Source: UBA3006 sp031401235 (GTDB taxonomy: Bacteria; Actinomycetota; Acidimicrobiia; Acidimicrobiales; Ilumatobacteraceae). Taken from it: 64,000 nt of DNA. How positions within the stretch are numbered: position 1 is the stretch's first letter; the number at the start of each line of letters is the position of its first letter. The notes under the pieces are model-generated. The model was not told where the DNA came from. It saw nothing but the letters and a program-made list of their open reading frames with translations, and ran no database searches. Location: contig JANNRJ010000001.1 of assembly GCA_031401235.1 (NCBI GenBank), positions 1 to 64,000 on the forward strand, given 5' to 3'. The position numbers and the translations under genes were made by a program. Of the stretch, positions 35,221 to 43,900 are shown piece by piece.

Positions 35221-35778
35221 TTAGTCCGCCACCGTGATTGTTACCGAGTTGATGACCACATCGGTCACCGGTCGATCGCCGGAGCGAGTAGGCGTGTTAT
35301 GCATCGCCTCGACGATATCCAAACCTTTCACAACTTGACCGAACAGTGAATAGGAAGGCGGCAAACTACACCCAGCAGGTCCGCTGATAACAAAAAACTG
35401 CGAACCGTTGGTATTCGGTCCGGCATTGGCCATGGCCACGGAACCAATCTGATATTTCCCTTTAGCGGGCAGTTCGTCGATGAATTTATAACCTGGACCC
35501 CCTCGTCCACTCCCTTCTGGATCGCCACCTTGGCACATAAAGTTTTTGATGATGCGATGAAAAATGACGCCGTCGTAATAGTGCTGAGCGGCGAGGAACA
35601 CGAAATTATTCACCGTTTGGGGTGCCGCGATCGCGTCAAGTGCAATGACAAGGTTTCCCAGCGAGGTCTCCATCGTGGCGGTGTATCGCTTGGATGAATC
35701 AATTCCCATTTCGGGTGGTTGACTAAATCTCTGTTGCTTGGGAGCAGATCCGTCTAAAGGTGGAAAGTTGTTGGACAT
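35221..35778 (-). CDS. Peptidyl-prolyl cis-trans isomerase, cyclophilin type
   Basis: A 185-residue cyclophilin. After an N-terminal lead of about 30 residues rich in Pro and Gln, the core shows 'VIFHRIIKNFMCQGGDP', 'GSVAMANAGPNTNGSQFFV' and 'SLFGQVVKGLDIVEAM'. The active-site Arg (in FHRII), Phe and Gln residues are present. No signal peptide, so a cytoplasmic folding enzyme. The length and domain order are usual for actinobacterial single-domain PPIases. Confidence 0.92.
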   Translation of the reverse strand: MSNNFPPLDGSAPKQQRFSQPPEMGIDSSKRYTATMETSLGNLVIALDAIAAPQTVNNFVFLAAQHYYDGVIFHRIIKNFMCQGGDPEGSGRGGPGYKFIDELPAKGKYQIGSVAMANAGPNTNGSQFFVISGPAGCSLPPSYSLFGQVVKGLDIVEAMHNTPTRSGDRPVTDVVINSVTITVAD

Positions 35779-35826
35779 AGTCTCGAACCTTAGCGGGAGC
35801 GAAGTTCATCGCATATGATTCTGCTT

Positions 35827-36024
35827 ATGGCACATGACACTTCACCAAATTTTGGAACTTCATCGAGAAGTCCTCTTGATCTCGATGAGATCGATGCCAA
35901 TCTTGACGCGGTTGAGGCTGCTTTAGTGCGACTCGAAAACGGAACTTATTTCAGCGATGAAATAACCGGCAAGCCGCTCAATGAGCAGTTGCTTAGTGAC
36001 AACCCAATTGCTCGCCGCGCTTAG
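35827..36024 (+). CDS. Small DksA/TraR-like protein lacking zinc cysteines
   Basis: A 65-residue acidic protein. 'LDEIDANLDAVEAALVRLENGTYFSDEITGKPLNEQLL' and 'NPIARRA' follow the DksA/TraR C-terminal pattern ('LDxGTYGxCxxCGxPIxxxRLxAxPxARxC'), but all four zinc cysteines are replaced (Ser, Thr/Gly, Ala and none). This gives the helical part and the degenerate finger only. DksA-type proteins bind the RNA polymerase secondary channel; whether this one does is open. ATG 35827 is preferred; ATG 35815 in frame is possible. Neither has a clear ribosome site. Confidence 0.6.
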   Translation: MAHDTSPNFGTSSRSPLDLDEIDANLDAVEAALVRLENGTYFSDEITGKPLNEQLLSDNPIARRA

Positions 36025-36887
36025 CGGTCGCGCATTTTGGAGAGCAATCTCAAGATTTCGAGATACAACCAAACAAGTGTGACGAGTAAGCCAAACGCTG
36101 CGTACCACTCCATATATTTAGGCGCGCCGGCGGCCTCGGCCTTTTCGATGAAATCGAAATCAAGCGCCAAATTCATCGCCGCAATACCGGCCACTAGAAA
36201 ACTAAAGCCGATACTCATCAAACTCGAACCCTGCGGAAAAATATCTGCACCAAACAAACTGAGCAACATTGACACACCATAAAACAGCATTACTCCGAGG
36301 GTGGCACCAATTACAACTCGCCGAAATCGGGCAGTTACCCGAATAATTCCGCTCCGATATGCAACAAGCATCACCACGAACACCCCAAGGGTGGCACCAA
36401 CTGCTTGCAAAACAATGCCACTGTAGGCATCGTTATATGCCTTTGATATTGCTCCCACGGCCACGCCTGTAGCAACTGCGTACACCGGTGCAAGCACGCG
36501 AGCAAGGTTTGGTTTGAACGTGAGAATCAGCGCACAACCAAGGCCGACGAGCATTCCAATTAATGTCCAGGCGGGAAACTTCGCCGTTTCCCCGGCAGCA
36601 ACATCGGGAACTTGTACCCAGCCAAATGTTGCGGCCGCGATGAGTACAACCATTAGCAACATCGTTGCGCTCACTGCGCCACGCGCAGTCATCGGATTAG
36701 CCGAACGCCAAGGAGTTACCGGCCCATCACTAACGGGTGGATTCCACTTTGGCGCTGTGGTGTCCGAACCACGCTCAACTTCGCGGCTGGTTCCCGATGG
36801 TGACCCCCAACCCGATTGATCGGGGGTTCGTGCTACCGCTTTGGCGAAGGCCTTGTCGTTAAGTACAGGATTTGGCATGGAACTCAT
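36021..36887 (-). CDS. Bax inhibitor-1/YccA family membrane protein
   Basis: A 288-residue protein. A hydrophilic N-terminal part of about 70 residues rich in Pro, Ser and Arg precedes seven hydrophobic segments with 'TFKPNLARVLAPVYAVATGVAVG' and 'DFDFIEKAEAAGAPKYMEWYAAFGL', typical BI-1 sequence with the closing acidic/charged motif. Family members are pH-sensitive calcium-leak channels. ATG 36887 is chosen ahead of a longer ATG at 36908. The stop overlaps that of the DksA-like gene by 4 bp. Confidence 0.88.
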   Translation of the reverse strand: MSSMPNPVLNDKAFAKAVARTPDQSGWGSPSGTSREVERGSDTTAPKWNPPVSDGPVTPWRSANPMTARGAVSATMLLMVVLIAAATFGWVQVPDVAAGETAKFPAWTLIGMLVGLGCALILTFKPNLARVLAPVYAVATGVAVGAISKAYNDAYSGIVLQAVGATLGVFVVMLVAYRSGIIRVTARFRRVVIGATLGVMLFYGVSMLLSLFGADIFPQGSSLMSIGFSFLVAGIAAMNLALDFDFIEKAEAAGAPKYMEWYAAFGLLVTLVWLYLEILRLLSKMRDR

Positions 36888-37033
36888 CGTAGTGAATGGC
36901 CCCAACAACGAGGGGTCACCCCCAACACTTGATTGAATCCCGTTCGCATTTCATCGTGATTTCTCTAACTTTTTGGTTGTGAGGCTTGACCCTGTCGGTA
37001 TCGTTACCCCGTTACCGCCAACAAGGAGTCACT

Positions 37034-37972
37034 GTGGCAAAAGACCGTATCGATCGTGATGAAGAAGACCTCGTACGGCTTTACCTCACTGACATCGGCC
37101 AGTATGTTTTGCTCACCAAAGATGACGAAGTTCGGCTCGCCAAATTAATAGAAACCGGCAAAGAGGCCGACATCGAATTGGTAAAGGCAACGAAATCGCT
37201 GACACCAAATCGCCGTCGCGAATTGCGCAAAGTTCAGCGAGATGGAATTCGCGCCGAGCGTCAGTTCGTGCAATCAAACCTCCGACTAGTGGTCTCGATT
37301 GCCAAAAAATACCAAGCCTCGGGATTACCGCTCTTGGACCTTATTCAAGAAGGCAATCTCGGCCTAATGCACGCCGTCGAAAAGTTCGACTGGCGTAAGG
37401 GATTCAAGTTCTCAACATATGCCACTTGGTGGATTCGCCAGGCAATCACTCGTGGAATTGCCAATACAGGTCGCACGATTCGCCTGCCGGTTCACGCTGG
37501 CGACACTCTGGCACGATTGCAAAAGGCACGCTCACGACTTGAGCTGAAATTTGGTCGTCCAGCCACGTTGGCCGAACTATCTGCTGAAGTCGAAATGCCA
37601 GAAGACAAGGTCACGGAAGCCCTTCGTTTTGCGGCCGAACCGTTGTCGTTGTCCGAACCACTTCGTGAAGATGGTGATGCCGAGCTTGGCGATGTGGTCG
37701 AAGACCGCGCCGCTGAATCACCATTCGAAGCTGCCGCCACGGCCCTGTTGCCAGAAGAGATTTCGCGACTACTTGCTCCACTTGATCAACGCGAACGCGA
37801 AATTCTTGCTCTGCGATTCGGTCTGGATCGTGGTGAACCACGCACGCTCGAAGAAGTAGGTGAAGCATTCAACCTCACCCGCGAACGCATTCGCCAGATC
37901 GAAGCACGTGCGATGAGTAAGTTACGCCACCCATCCAGCGATACCGGCGCACGCGACTTGCTGTCGGTGTAG
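37034..37972 (+). CDS. Primary-like sigma-70 factor (group 1/2)
   Basis: A 312-residue sigma factor with region 1.2 ('DLVRLYLTDIGQYVLLT'), region 2 ('NLRLVVSIAKKYQASGLPL', 'FDWRKGFKFSTYATWWIRQA'), region 3 and region 4 ('TLEEVGEAFNLTRERIRQIEA'). It lacks the long N-terminal region 1.1 of major SigA, so it is either a group 2 SigB/HrdD-type factor or a short primary factor. The start is GTG 37034, which follows an AAGGAG ribosome site 5 nt upstream; an ATG at 36986 lacks one. Confidence 0.92.
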   Translation: MAKDRIDRDEEDLVRLYLTDIGQYVLLTKDDEVRLAKLIETGKEADIELVKATKSLTPNRRRELRKVQRDGIRAERQFVQSNLRLVVSIAKKYQASGLPLLDLIQEGNLGLMHAVEKFDWRKGFKFSTYATWWIRQAITRGIANTGRTIRLPVHAGDTLARLQKARSRLELKFGRPATLAELSAEVEMPEDKVTEALRFAAEPLSLSEPLREDGDAELGDVVEDRAAESPFEAAATALLPEEISRLLAPLDQREREILALRFGLDRGEPRTLEEVGEAFNLTRERIRQIEARAMSKLRHPSSDTGARDLLSV

Positions 37973-38007
37973 CCGCAGGCCTGTCTAGCGGATCCATTTA
38001 CTCGCCC

Positions 38008-38874
38008 GTGCTGTGCACGATTGGTGACCTAGTCGAAGATGTGGTGGTCTGGTTGGCCCACGAACCGCGCCATGCAAGTGATACCCCAGCGCAAATATCT
38101 CGAACTCGCGGTGGTAGCGCCGCCAACGTGGCATTCTTCTCTGCCGCCGTTTTTGGGTCATCGCGCTTCATTGGCCAAGTGGGCGATGATCGACTCGGTG
38201 CTCAACTTTGTGAACTTCTCTCCACCGGCGGTGTGGAAGTTTGTGTCCAACGACAAGGGCGAACTGGATCAATTGTTGTCCTCGTGTACACCGACGGTGA
38301 ACGCACCATGCTCAGCGACCGCGGAGCGTGCACTCAACTGCGAAGTGTCCCAAGAAACTGTTTTGATGGCATCACCGCGTTGCATGTGCCGGCATATTCA
38401 CTCACCATTGATCCACTCGCGACGGTCGCCACAAATGCAATTGGCGAAGCATTAGCCAGGGGAATCCTTGTAAGTATCGATGCTTCGTCAAGTTCTGTGC
38501 TCAGCGATTTTGGCGTTGGTTCATTTTGTGAACTCGTTGCCCAACTTACGCCTGATGTATTTCTGTGCAATGGCGACGAAGCAGAATTGCTCGGACTCTC
38601 ACCCAGCAAACCAATTGATGGCGCTCGCCTCACCATCATCAAACACGGTGCACAACCAACTATGGCGATAACTCGGGAACGCACCACGACCTACGTAAAC
38701 GTTCCACCTGTGGTGAGCGTCTCCGATACAACAGGTGCGGGCGACGCCTTCGCCGCCGGATTCATTGGCTCATTTGTAGTCACCGGAGAAATTGAAAGTG
38801 CACTCCGCGCAGGACATGCACTTGCGGCGCGAGTGTTGAGATCCCCAGGTGCAACACTCGAAAGTGCAATGTAG
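38008..38874 (+). CDS. psuK: PfkB-family kinase, probable pseudouridine kinase
   Basis: A 288-residue ribokinase-family protein with the N-terminal 'RGGSAANVAFFSA' signature and the C-terminal 'DTTGAGDAFAAGF' with catalytic Asp. Sugar or nucleoside phosphorylation is certain at family level. The next gene is pseudouridine-5'-phosphate glycosidase, so phosphorylation of pseudouridine is the likely job (inference). The start is GTG. The two genes are 13 bp apart. Confidence 0.8.
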   Translation: MLCTIGDLVEDVVVWLAHEPRHASDTPAQISRTRGGSAANVAFFSAAVFGSSRFIGQVGDDRLGAQLCELLSTGGVEVCVQRQGRTGSIVVLVYTDGERTMLSDRGACTQLRSVPRNCFDGITALHVPAYSLTIDPLATVATNAIGEALARGILVSIDASSSSVLSDFGVGSFCELVAQLTPDVFLCNGDEAELLGLSPSKPIDGARLTIIKHGAQPTMAITRERTTTYVNVPPVVSVSDTTGAGDAFAAGFIGSFVVTGEIESALRAGHALAARVLRSPGATLESAM

Positions 38875-38887
38875 ATAGGGGCTGTCG

Positions 38888-39805
38888 ATGACCATTACCA
38901 CAGAAATTTCTGTTGATGACGAAGTGCGCGTTGCACTAGACGCGAAGCGTGCCGTCGTAGCCCTTGAATCCACCATTTTTTCGCATCTCGGTTTGCCGAC
39001 TCCCGCAAACCGAGAAGCACTTGAACGATGTCTCCGGGCAATCCGTAATGCGGGGGCAATTCCAGCAATTACTGCAATAATTAATGGGGTCGCTCGGGTC
39101 GGTGTCAGTTCGCACGAACACGAGGTCATATTGGGTCCGGCCCGCAAGGTCGGTGAACGAGAACTTCCGTTGGCCATCGCCCAACAGTGGTCATTTGGCG
39201 CCACCACGGTGTCGGCGTCATTGTTGTTGGCCGCGCGCGCTGGAATTGGAGTATTTGCTACCGGTGGAATCGGCGGAGTTCATCGCGGTGCTCAATTGCA
39301 CGGTGACATCAGCGCCGATCTTGGGGCACTTGCCACCCATCAAGTGGTAACCGTAAGTGCCGGAGCAAAGTCATTTCTTGATCTACCCCGCACTCTCCAG
39401 TATCTCGAAACTCTCAGCGTTCCGGTGATCGGTATTGCCTGCGACGAGTTCCCCGCCTTCACCGTTTATTCAAGTGGTCTCCCCATTCCGGCCCGCGTCG
39501 AAACTGTGGACGAACTGGCAGAAGTGGTGCGGGCACATCGGGCACTCGGGCGAATCGGCGGAATCCTGGCTTGTGTGCCGATACCACTGCACGAGTCGCT
39601 GGATCGCACTCTGATCGAAACGATAATTACTGATGCACTTGCATCAACTATTGCTGCAGGCATTTATGGTGCCGCAGTTACTCCCTACGTACTCTCCGCA
39701 ATTGCTCAGGCAACTGGCGGTGCAAGCGTTCGGGCCAATCTCGCTTTAGCCGAGAACAATGCACGGGTCGCCGCCGAACTTGCGGTCGCCCTGACTACAA
39801 ATTAG
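38888..39805 (+). CDS. psuG: Pseudouridine-5'-phosphate glycosidase
   Basis: A 305-residue PsuG. 'ALESTIFSHLGLPTPANREA', 'GVARVGVSSHEHEVIL', 'TTVSASLLLAARAGIGVFATGGIGGVHRGA' and 'DISADLGAL' match the family; the last holds the metal and substrate-binding residues. It splits pseudouridine-5'-phosphate into uracil and ribose-5-phosphate. The N-terminal motif usually reads 'PATIA' and is 'PAITAI' here. With psuK it makes a pseudouridine salvage pair. Confidence 0.92.
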   Translation: MTITTEISVDDEVRVALDAKRAVVALESTIFSHLGLPTPANREALERCLRAIRNAGAIPAITAIINGVARVGVSSHEHEVILGPARKVGERELPLAIAQQWSFGATTVSASLLLAARAGIGVFATGGIGGVHRGAQLHGDISADLGALATHQVVTVSAGAKSFLDLPRTLQYLETLSVPVIGIACDEFPAFTVYSSGLPIPARVETVDELAEVVRAHRALGRIGGILACVPIPLHESLDRTLIETIITDALASTIAAGIYGAAVTPYVLSAIAQATGGASVRANLALAENNARVAAELAVALTTN

Positions 39806-39857
39806 TCAAGTCTGTCGCTTGGTGCATCCAAGAAATCTGTCGTGTTAGGTTTTTGGG

Positions 39858-40412
39858 ATGGAAGATCCCAGATACTCGCGGTGGTTGTGGTTGGTGTTCG
39901 TGATTCCGCCGGCCGCAGCCATAATTACAGGTCTGCTGGCGCCAGATCCACACGGTCATTGGACCGAGCACTTAACTACGGTCGGATTTAAGAGTACGCA
40001 ATTAGTTCTCCTGATCGTTCTCTTGACCATGCTCGGCTGGCAAAAGTTGGGTGTCGCAATGTGGATTTCAATTGCCATGATCGTTATTGGCATCGTCAAT
40101 CAAGTGATCGGCGATTATCAAGTCGCTGACTCAATTTGGCGAACAACTGGCGATCCGGGATTCGGGATTGGCTACAAAGATGGTCATGGCAGGGCTGAAT
40201 TTGGGGACTTACTTGTGATTATCGGTGGTTTTGCATTTGCCATCATTGCAGGATTGACCCAACGAGTGCGTGCGAAGTTCGCCGTAATTGCCGCAGTAAT
40301 GGTGATCATTCCACCACCATTCTTTTGGCCCGCTGCCGGTGTACTCATGCTTGTAGTCCTTGGTCTCACTTCTGGGTCATGCTTGAGGCGACCAGTTACG
40401 GTGACCACGTAA
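39858..40412 (+). CDS. Small integral membrane protein, unknown
   Basis: A 184-residue hydrophobic protein with five predicted membrane segments and a loop 'DYQVADSIWRTTGDPGFGIGYKDGHGRAEFGD' between the third and fourth. I do not recognise the family. It follows psuG by 52 bp on the same strand and precedes the oppositely oriented tRNA-Sec. The start ATG is the first in frame and is followed by a short charged stretch before the first helix. Confidence 0.6.
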   Translation: MEDPRYSRWLWLVFVIPPAAAIITGLLAPDPHGHWTEHLTTVGFKSTQLVLLIVLLTMLGWQKLGVAMWISIAMIVIGIVNQVIGDYQVADSIWRTTGDPGFGIGYKDGHGRAEFGDLLVIIGGFAFAIIAGLTQRVRAKFAVIAAVMVIIPPPFFWPAAGVLMLVVLGLTSGSCLRRPVTVTT

Positions 40413-40426
40413 GGATTTCGATCCAG

Positions 40427-40522
40427 TGGCGGAGGTGGACGGGAATCGAACCCGCCGGACAAGGTTCACTCGTCCCAACCGCTTTGAAGGCGGCGGAGTC
40501 CACCAGGTACTCGGACACCTCC
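40427..40522 (-). tRNA. selC: tRNA-Sec (anticodon TCA)
   Basis: On the minus strand the acceptor GGAGGTG pairs with CACCTCC, with discriminator G and an encoded CCA (96 nt in all). The anticodon arm has loop CTTCAAA, anticodon TCA, which reads UGA. A long variable arm GGACGAG/CTTGTCC with a 5-nt loop is present, and the T arm contains TTCGATT. UCA anticodon plus long variable arm marks a selenocysteine tRNA rather than a UGA suppressor. The partner selenoprotein gene at 58388-58110 supports this. selA, selB and selD are not in the window. Confidence 0.95.
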
Positions 40523-40621
40523 GTCCAACAAGTTAGTCACCACTTCGACACTTGAGACAAACAACGTCACACATCCACACAACATTTCATAGCCGTTTGC
40601 GGATTCATGAACGAGGTATTC

Positions 40622-41263
40622 ATGATTGTGTGTTGGTCGGTTAAGGGTGGCAGCGGCACGACTGTCATAACAGCAGCGCTATCGCTCATGCTCGGTGCAG
40701 GTTCAAACGATGGTGCCTGTGTCGTGGATCTTGCCGGAGATCTCCCGGCCACTCTTGGTATGGCCGAACCCGTCGGCCTAGGAGTTTCCGACTGGTTGAT
40801 GTCACCTAATGAAGTTGATCCAGATTCGCTCGATAACTTGCTCATCTCAGTGAACCCAAACTTGTCGGTAATGCCCCGCGGAAACACGCCCATTGGCACA
40901 AAGGCTCGATTTGAACTACTCGCCCACACGCTTTCCAATAAACAACGTCCAGTTGTCGTTGACGCCGGTAGCGGCATCACCCGCTCTCCATTTATCGCTT
41001 ACGCGCAAAAATCGTATTTAGTCATTCGACCCTGTTATCTCGCCCTACGTCGTGCCGCATCGCTCGAACAATCACCAACCGGCATCATTTTGATCACCGA
41101 AGATGGTCGAGCGTTAGGTCGTCACGATGTCGAAGCTGTAGTTGGCGCCCCGGTCGTAGCAGAGGTTCCATGCGAAGCGTCAATCGCTCGCGCCGTTGAC
41201 GCTGGCCTGCTGGCTGGGCGCCTACCCACCACGTTAGGTAAGCAACTCGCGGTCTTGATATGA
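40622..41263 (+). CDS. TadZ/CpaE-like atypical ParA ATPase
   Basis: A 213-residue P-loop protein beginning 'IVCWSVKGGSGTTVITAALSLM'. The deviant Walker A 'KGGSGTT' keeps the signature Lys but has Thr in place of the P-loop Lys, as in the TadZ/CpaE and actinobacterial Ssd-type proteins that place Tad machinery. Hydrolysis may be lost. ATG 40622 is preferred because GAGG lies 5 nt upstream; ATG 40607 is in frame. The stop overlaps tadA by 4 bp (ATGA). Confidence 0.75.
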   Translation: MIVCWSVKGGSGTTVITAALSLMLGAGSNDGACVVDLAGDLPATLGMAEPVGLGVSDWLMSPNEVDPDSLDNLLISVNPNLSVMPRGNTPIGTKARFELLAHTLSNKQRPVVVDAGSGITRSPFIAYAQKSYLVIRPCYLALRRAASLEQSPTGIILITEDGRALGRHDVEAVVGAPVVAEVPCEASIARAVDAGLLAGRLPTTLGKQLAVLI

Positions 41264-42378
41264 GCCTTGTCCAAGATACTAAAAGCGACAACTTGGCTGA
41301 TGCGCTACATGAATGTCTCATCCATGAAAGTGGCGACTTACACCAAGCAGCCCGAACACATCTTAAACGACTTGCTCCGCTACTGACCCCTGCCGATTCG
41401 CGGGCGGTAATTACACAAACTTTGGCCAGCATCACCGGACTAGGTCCACTTGATGAACTTCTCGCCGATCAAAATGTTCGCGAGGTAATGGTGAATGCCG
41501 ATTGTGATGTGTGGGTTGAACGATTTGGCAAATTACATCAAGTCGCCAAGCTCCGTCATGGTGAATTCATGTCGATCATTGAGCGAATCCTTCTTCCTCT
41601 CGGTCGCCACATTGACCGCATGTCGCCGATAGTGGATGCCAGACTCAGTGACGGTTCCCGAGTTTGCGCGGTCATTTCTCCAGTTGGTGTTGATGGTGCC
41701 TATCTTTCGATACGGCGGTTCAGCGTTCACCATGTTGCCCCAGAGGCTTTTGGCCCACCAGCAATCGTCAAAGTCTTGGCCGAAGTTGTTCGGCAACGAT
41801 GCAACATCCTTGTTGTTGGTGCGGCGTCAAGCGGCAAGACCACTTTGCTTAATGCACTGTGTTCGTTCATCGACGGTACCGAACGAATCGTGACAGTCGA
41901 AGATATCGCTGAACTTCGTCTGCAAACGCCACACGTTGTTCGACTCGAAGCCCGCCCAGCAACATCCGGCCACTTCAAAAGCATTTCACTTTGCGACCTG
42001 TTGCACACAGCACTGCGATTGCGCCCCGATCGACTGATTGTCGGTGAAGTTCGTGGCGCCGAGGCAATCGACATGATCATGGCAATGAACACTGGGCATC
42101 ACGGATCATTGGCAAGTTGCCATGCCAATGGTTCGACTGATGCGCTTCGTCGACTCGAAGCACTCGTGTTACAACACCACTCGCATTGGGATATTGCCAC
42201 TTTGCGCCAACACATTCACTCGGCTATCGACGTCATCATTCATGTCGATCGACGATCCGACGGCACGCGTTTCATTCGCGACATCACCGAGGTGAGCGAG
42301 CATCCGAACGGGACGCTTCGCTCACTGTCGACCAATAACAACTCGCAACTTCGTCGCGGAAGAACCGAATCATTCTGA
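41260..42378 (+). CDS. tadA: TadA/CpaF secretion ATPase
   Basis: A 372-residue type II/IV secretion ATPase of the CpaF family. Walker A 'GAASSGKTT' lies about residue 187, followed by Asp box 'TVEDIAELRL', 'LLHTALRLRPDRLIVGEVRGAEA' and His box 'GHHGSLASCHAN'. It powers assembly of a Flp-type pilus. It starts inside the ParA-like gene (ATGA) and is followed by TadB, TadC and pilin genes, so the operon is a compact Tad locus. Confidence 0.92.
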   Translation: MSLVQDTKSDNLADALHECLIHESGDLHQAARTHLKRLAPLLTPADSRAVITQTLASITGLGPLDELLADQNVREVMVNADCDVWVERFGKLHQVAKLRHGEFMSIIERILLPLGRHIDRMSPIVDARLSDGSRVCAVISPVGVDGAYLSIRRFSVHHVAPEAFGPPAIVKVLAEVVRQRCNILVVGAASSGKTTLLNALCSFIDGTERIVTVEDIAELRLQTPHVVRLEARPATSGHFKSISLCDLLHTALRLRPDRLIVGEVRGAEAIDMIMAMNTGHHGSLASCHANGSTDALRRLEALVLQHHSHWDIATLRQHIHSAIDVIIHVDRRSDGTRFIRDITEVSEHPNGTLRSLSTNNNSQLRRGRTESF

Positions 42379-42395
42379 CGTTCTTTAATTTCGTT

Positions 42396-43118
42396 TTGGC
42401 AATTGCCGGTTCACTTGCCCTAGCCCTGGCAGTGTTCATCCTCATCGACCAACCACTTCAACGAAAATGGTCCCGACACTGGTTGCGCCAGCGATTCGGC
42501 GATTCGGCGTCTGTTCAAATACACCTCAAAACGATTCCGTCTCATCAAATACCGCGCCAAAATCGCATAACTGAAAATGTCATAACCGAAGAAATGGCGA
42601 ATTTGTTGGAAGCGGTCGGTCGAGAATTGCAACTGGGACGCTCTCTTACAGCTGCATTGATTCACACCTATCCCGCATACCCCGTACTGGATGAATTCAT
42701 TCGACCCATCGCTCAATCCTGTGAGCGAGGAGTGTCTATTTCTGAGGTTCTGAAATCTTCTGAAGCCGACTTGGCTTCGGTGCCAATGCCTTCCAGTGTC
42801 ATATTCGGCGTACGAGCACTGTGGGCTGCATCGGCGGGTAGCACTGGTTACCTCGCACTTGAACGCGCAGCCTCAACCCTTCGCCAACGCTGTGCCATCC
42901 ACCATGAGCGCCAGGCACAATCGGCTCAAGCTCGTCTCTCAATAAAAATTCTCACGTGGCTGCCGGTGATATTTCTTGGATGGCAAATCATCACTAACCC
43001 GCTAGCCAGATGGTTTCTTTTCGCCTCACCATTGGGCTGGGCACTTCTCGTCGGTGGGCTGGGGCTCAACTGGTACGGCCGGCGGTGGATGAATAGAGTT
43101 GTACTGGGAACGATTTGA
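42396..43118 (+). CDS. TadB-like type II secretion system F-domain protein
   Basis: A 240-residue membrane protein: one N-terminal helix, a cytoplasmic helical T2SF domain ('GRELQLGRSLTAALIHTYP', 'SCERGVSISEVLKSS') and two C-terminal helices. With TadC it makes the inner-membrane platform. The only standard start codon is TTG at 42396. Upstream bases in frame (from about 42372) encode further hydrophobic residues, so a nonstandard start is possible. The start of tadC lies within its stop (TTGA). Confidence 0.78.
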   Translation: MAIAGSLALALAVFILIDQPLQRKWSRHWLRQRFGDSASVQIHLKTIPSHQIPRQNRITENVITEEMANLLEAVGRELQLGRSLTAALIHTYPAYPVLDEFIRPIAQSCERGVSISEVLKSSEADLASVPMPSSVIFGVRALWAASAGSTGYLALERAASTLRQRCAIHHERQAQSAQARLSIKILTWLPVIFLGWQIITNPLARWFLFASPLGWALLVGGLGLNWYGRRWMNRVVLGTI

Positions 43119-43651
43119 TCTCCACCGTCTTGATCCTGAGTGTCGTTGGATTCTTTCTTCATCGGCGCCGTAAAAGTAGACGAGCCACAACTCCGGAGAC
43201 CTTGCATGGCGATCTGCCGGAACTTATCGATCAGCTCATTGTGTTACTTCGTGCTGGGTACACCCCAGCAAACGCATTTTTGCAACTCGAACCTTGGCTC
43301 AAGTGGCCAATGAAAAATGTTGTCGCCGAAGTAAACGCAATGGTTGGTCGAGGAGTTCGTTTTTCGAGCGCGGTTGTTGAACTTCGCCACCACATTGGGC
43401 CACCCGCCTATGCCCTCGTTGATGCGGTGATTCAACTGGACTCCGATGGGTTTGCAACACCAACCGTTCTTGATCGCCTATCGGGCGAGGCACACGCCCA
43501 GCGTCGCCTTGGCGCTGAGGCTGAGGCTCGCGAACTACCAGTTCGACTTATTTTTCCGATGGTCTGCTGCGTTTTTCCCTCGTTCATCATGCTCACGGTT
43601 GTACCAATGCTTGCTGGCACTCTCGTTGGTCTCCGCACACATCTCGGTTAA
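43115..43651 (+). CDS. TadC-like type II secretion system F-domain protein
   Basis: A 178-residue protein with an N-terminal helix and basic segment ('HRRRKSRR'), a T2SF domain ('LIDQLIVLLRAGYTPANAF', 'RGVRFSSAVVELR') and a C-terminal helix pair ('LIFPMVCCVFPSFIMLTVVP'). It forms the platform with TadB. The TTG start overlaps the TadB stop. The pilin gene begins 30 bp downstream. Confidence 0.78.
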   Translation: MISTVLILSVVGFFLHRRRKSRRATTPETLHGDLPELIDQLIVLLRAGYTPANAFLQLEPWLKWPMKNVVAEVNAMVGRGVRFSSAVVELRHHIGPPAYALVDAVIQLDSDGFATPTVLDRLSGEAHAQRRLGAEAEARELPVRLIFPMVCCVFPSFIMLTVVPMLAGTLVGLRTHLG

Positions 43652-43681
43652 TACGAGCATTCACATCTACGAAAGCAAATT

Positions 43682-43900
43682 ATGTTGATACAACGATTTA
43701 ATCGACGAAGAGATACCACTGATTCAGGCCAAGCCACAACCGAGTACGCCCTTGTGCTCCTCGGAGCGGCCGTGATCGCGCTCCTGGTTGTTGCCTGGGC
43801 TACCGACGGCGGCGGCGCTGGTCGAATTGGTGAACTCTTTGATTCGGTTCTCACCAATGTTCTCGACCGAACGGACGCAATTGATCCGGCAAGTCCCTAA
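43682..43900 (+). CDS. Flp-type prepilin
   Basis: A 72-residue small protein: a basic, Asp-containing leader, then 'SGQATTEYALVLLGAAVIALL', and a short C-terminal part. Cleavage after Gly would put Glu at +5 and Tyr at +6, the Flp class III prepilin pattern. It is the probable pilus subunit of this locus. No prepilin peptidase (TadV) gene is in the window, so it must be processed by one encoded elsewhere. Confidence 0.8.
   Translation: MLIQRFNRRRDTTDSGQATTEYALVLLGAAVIALLVVAWATDGGGAGRIGELFDSVLTNVLDRTDAIDPASP

Noticed and set aside
40427..40522. Interpretation as a UGA suppressor or Leu/Ser tRNA
   Set aside because: Anticodon TCA with long variable arm, and a UGA-containing SelW gene in the same window, favour tRNA-Sec.
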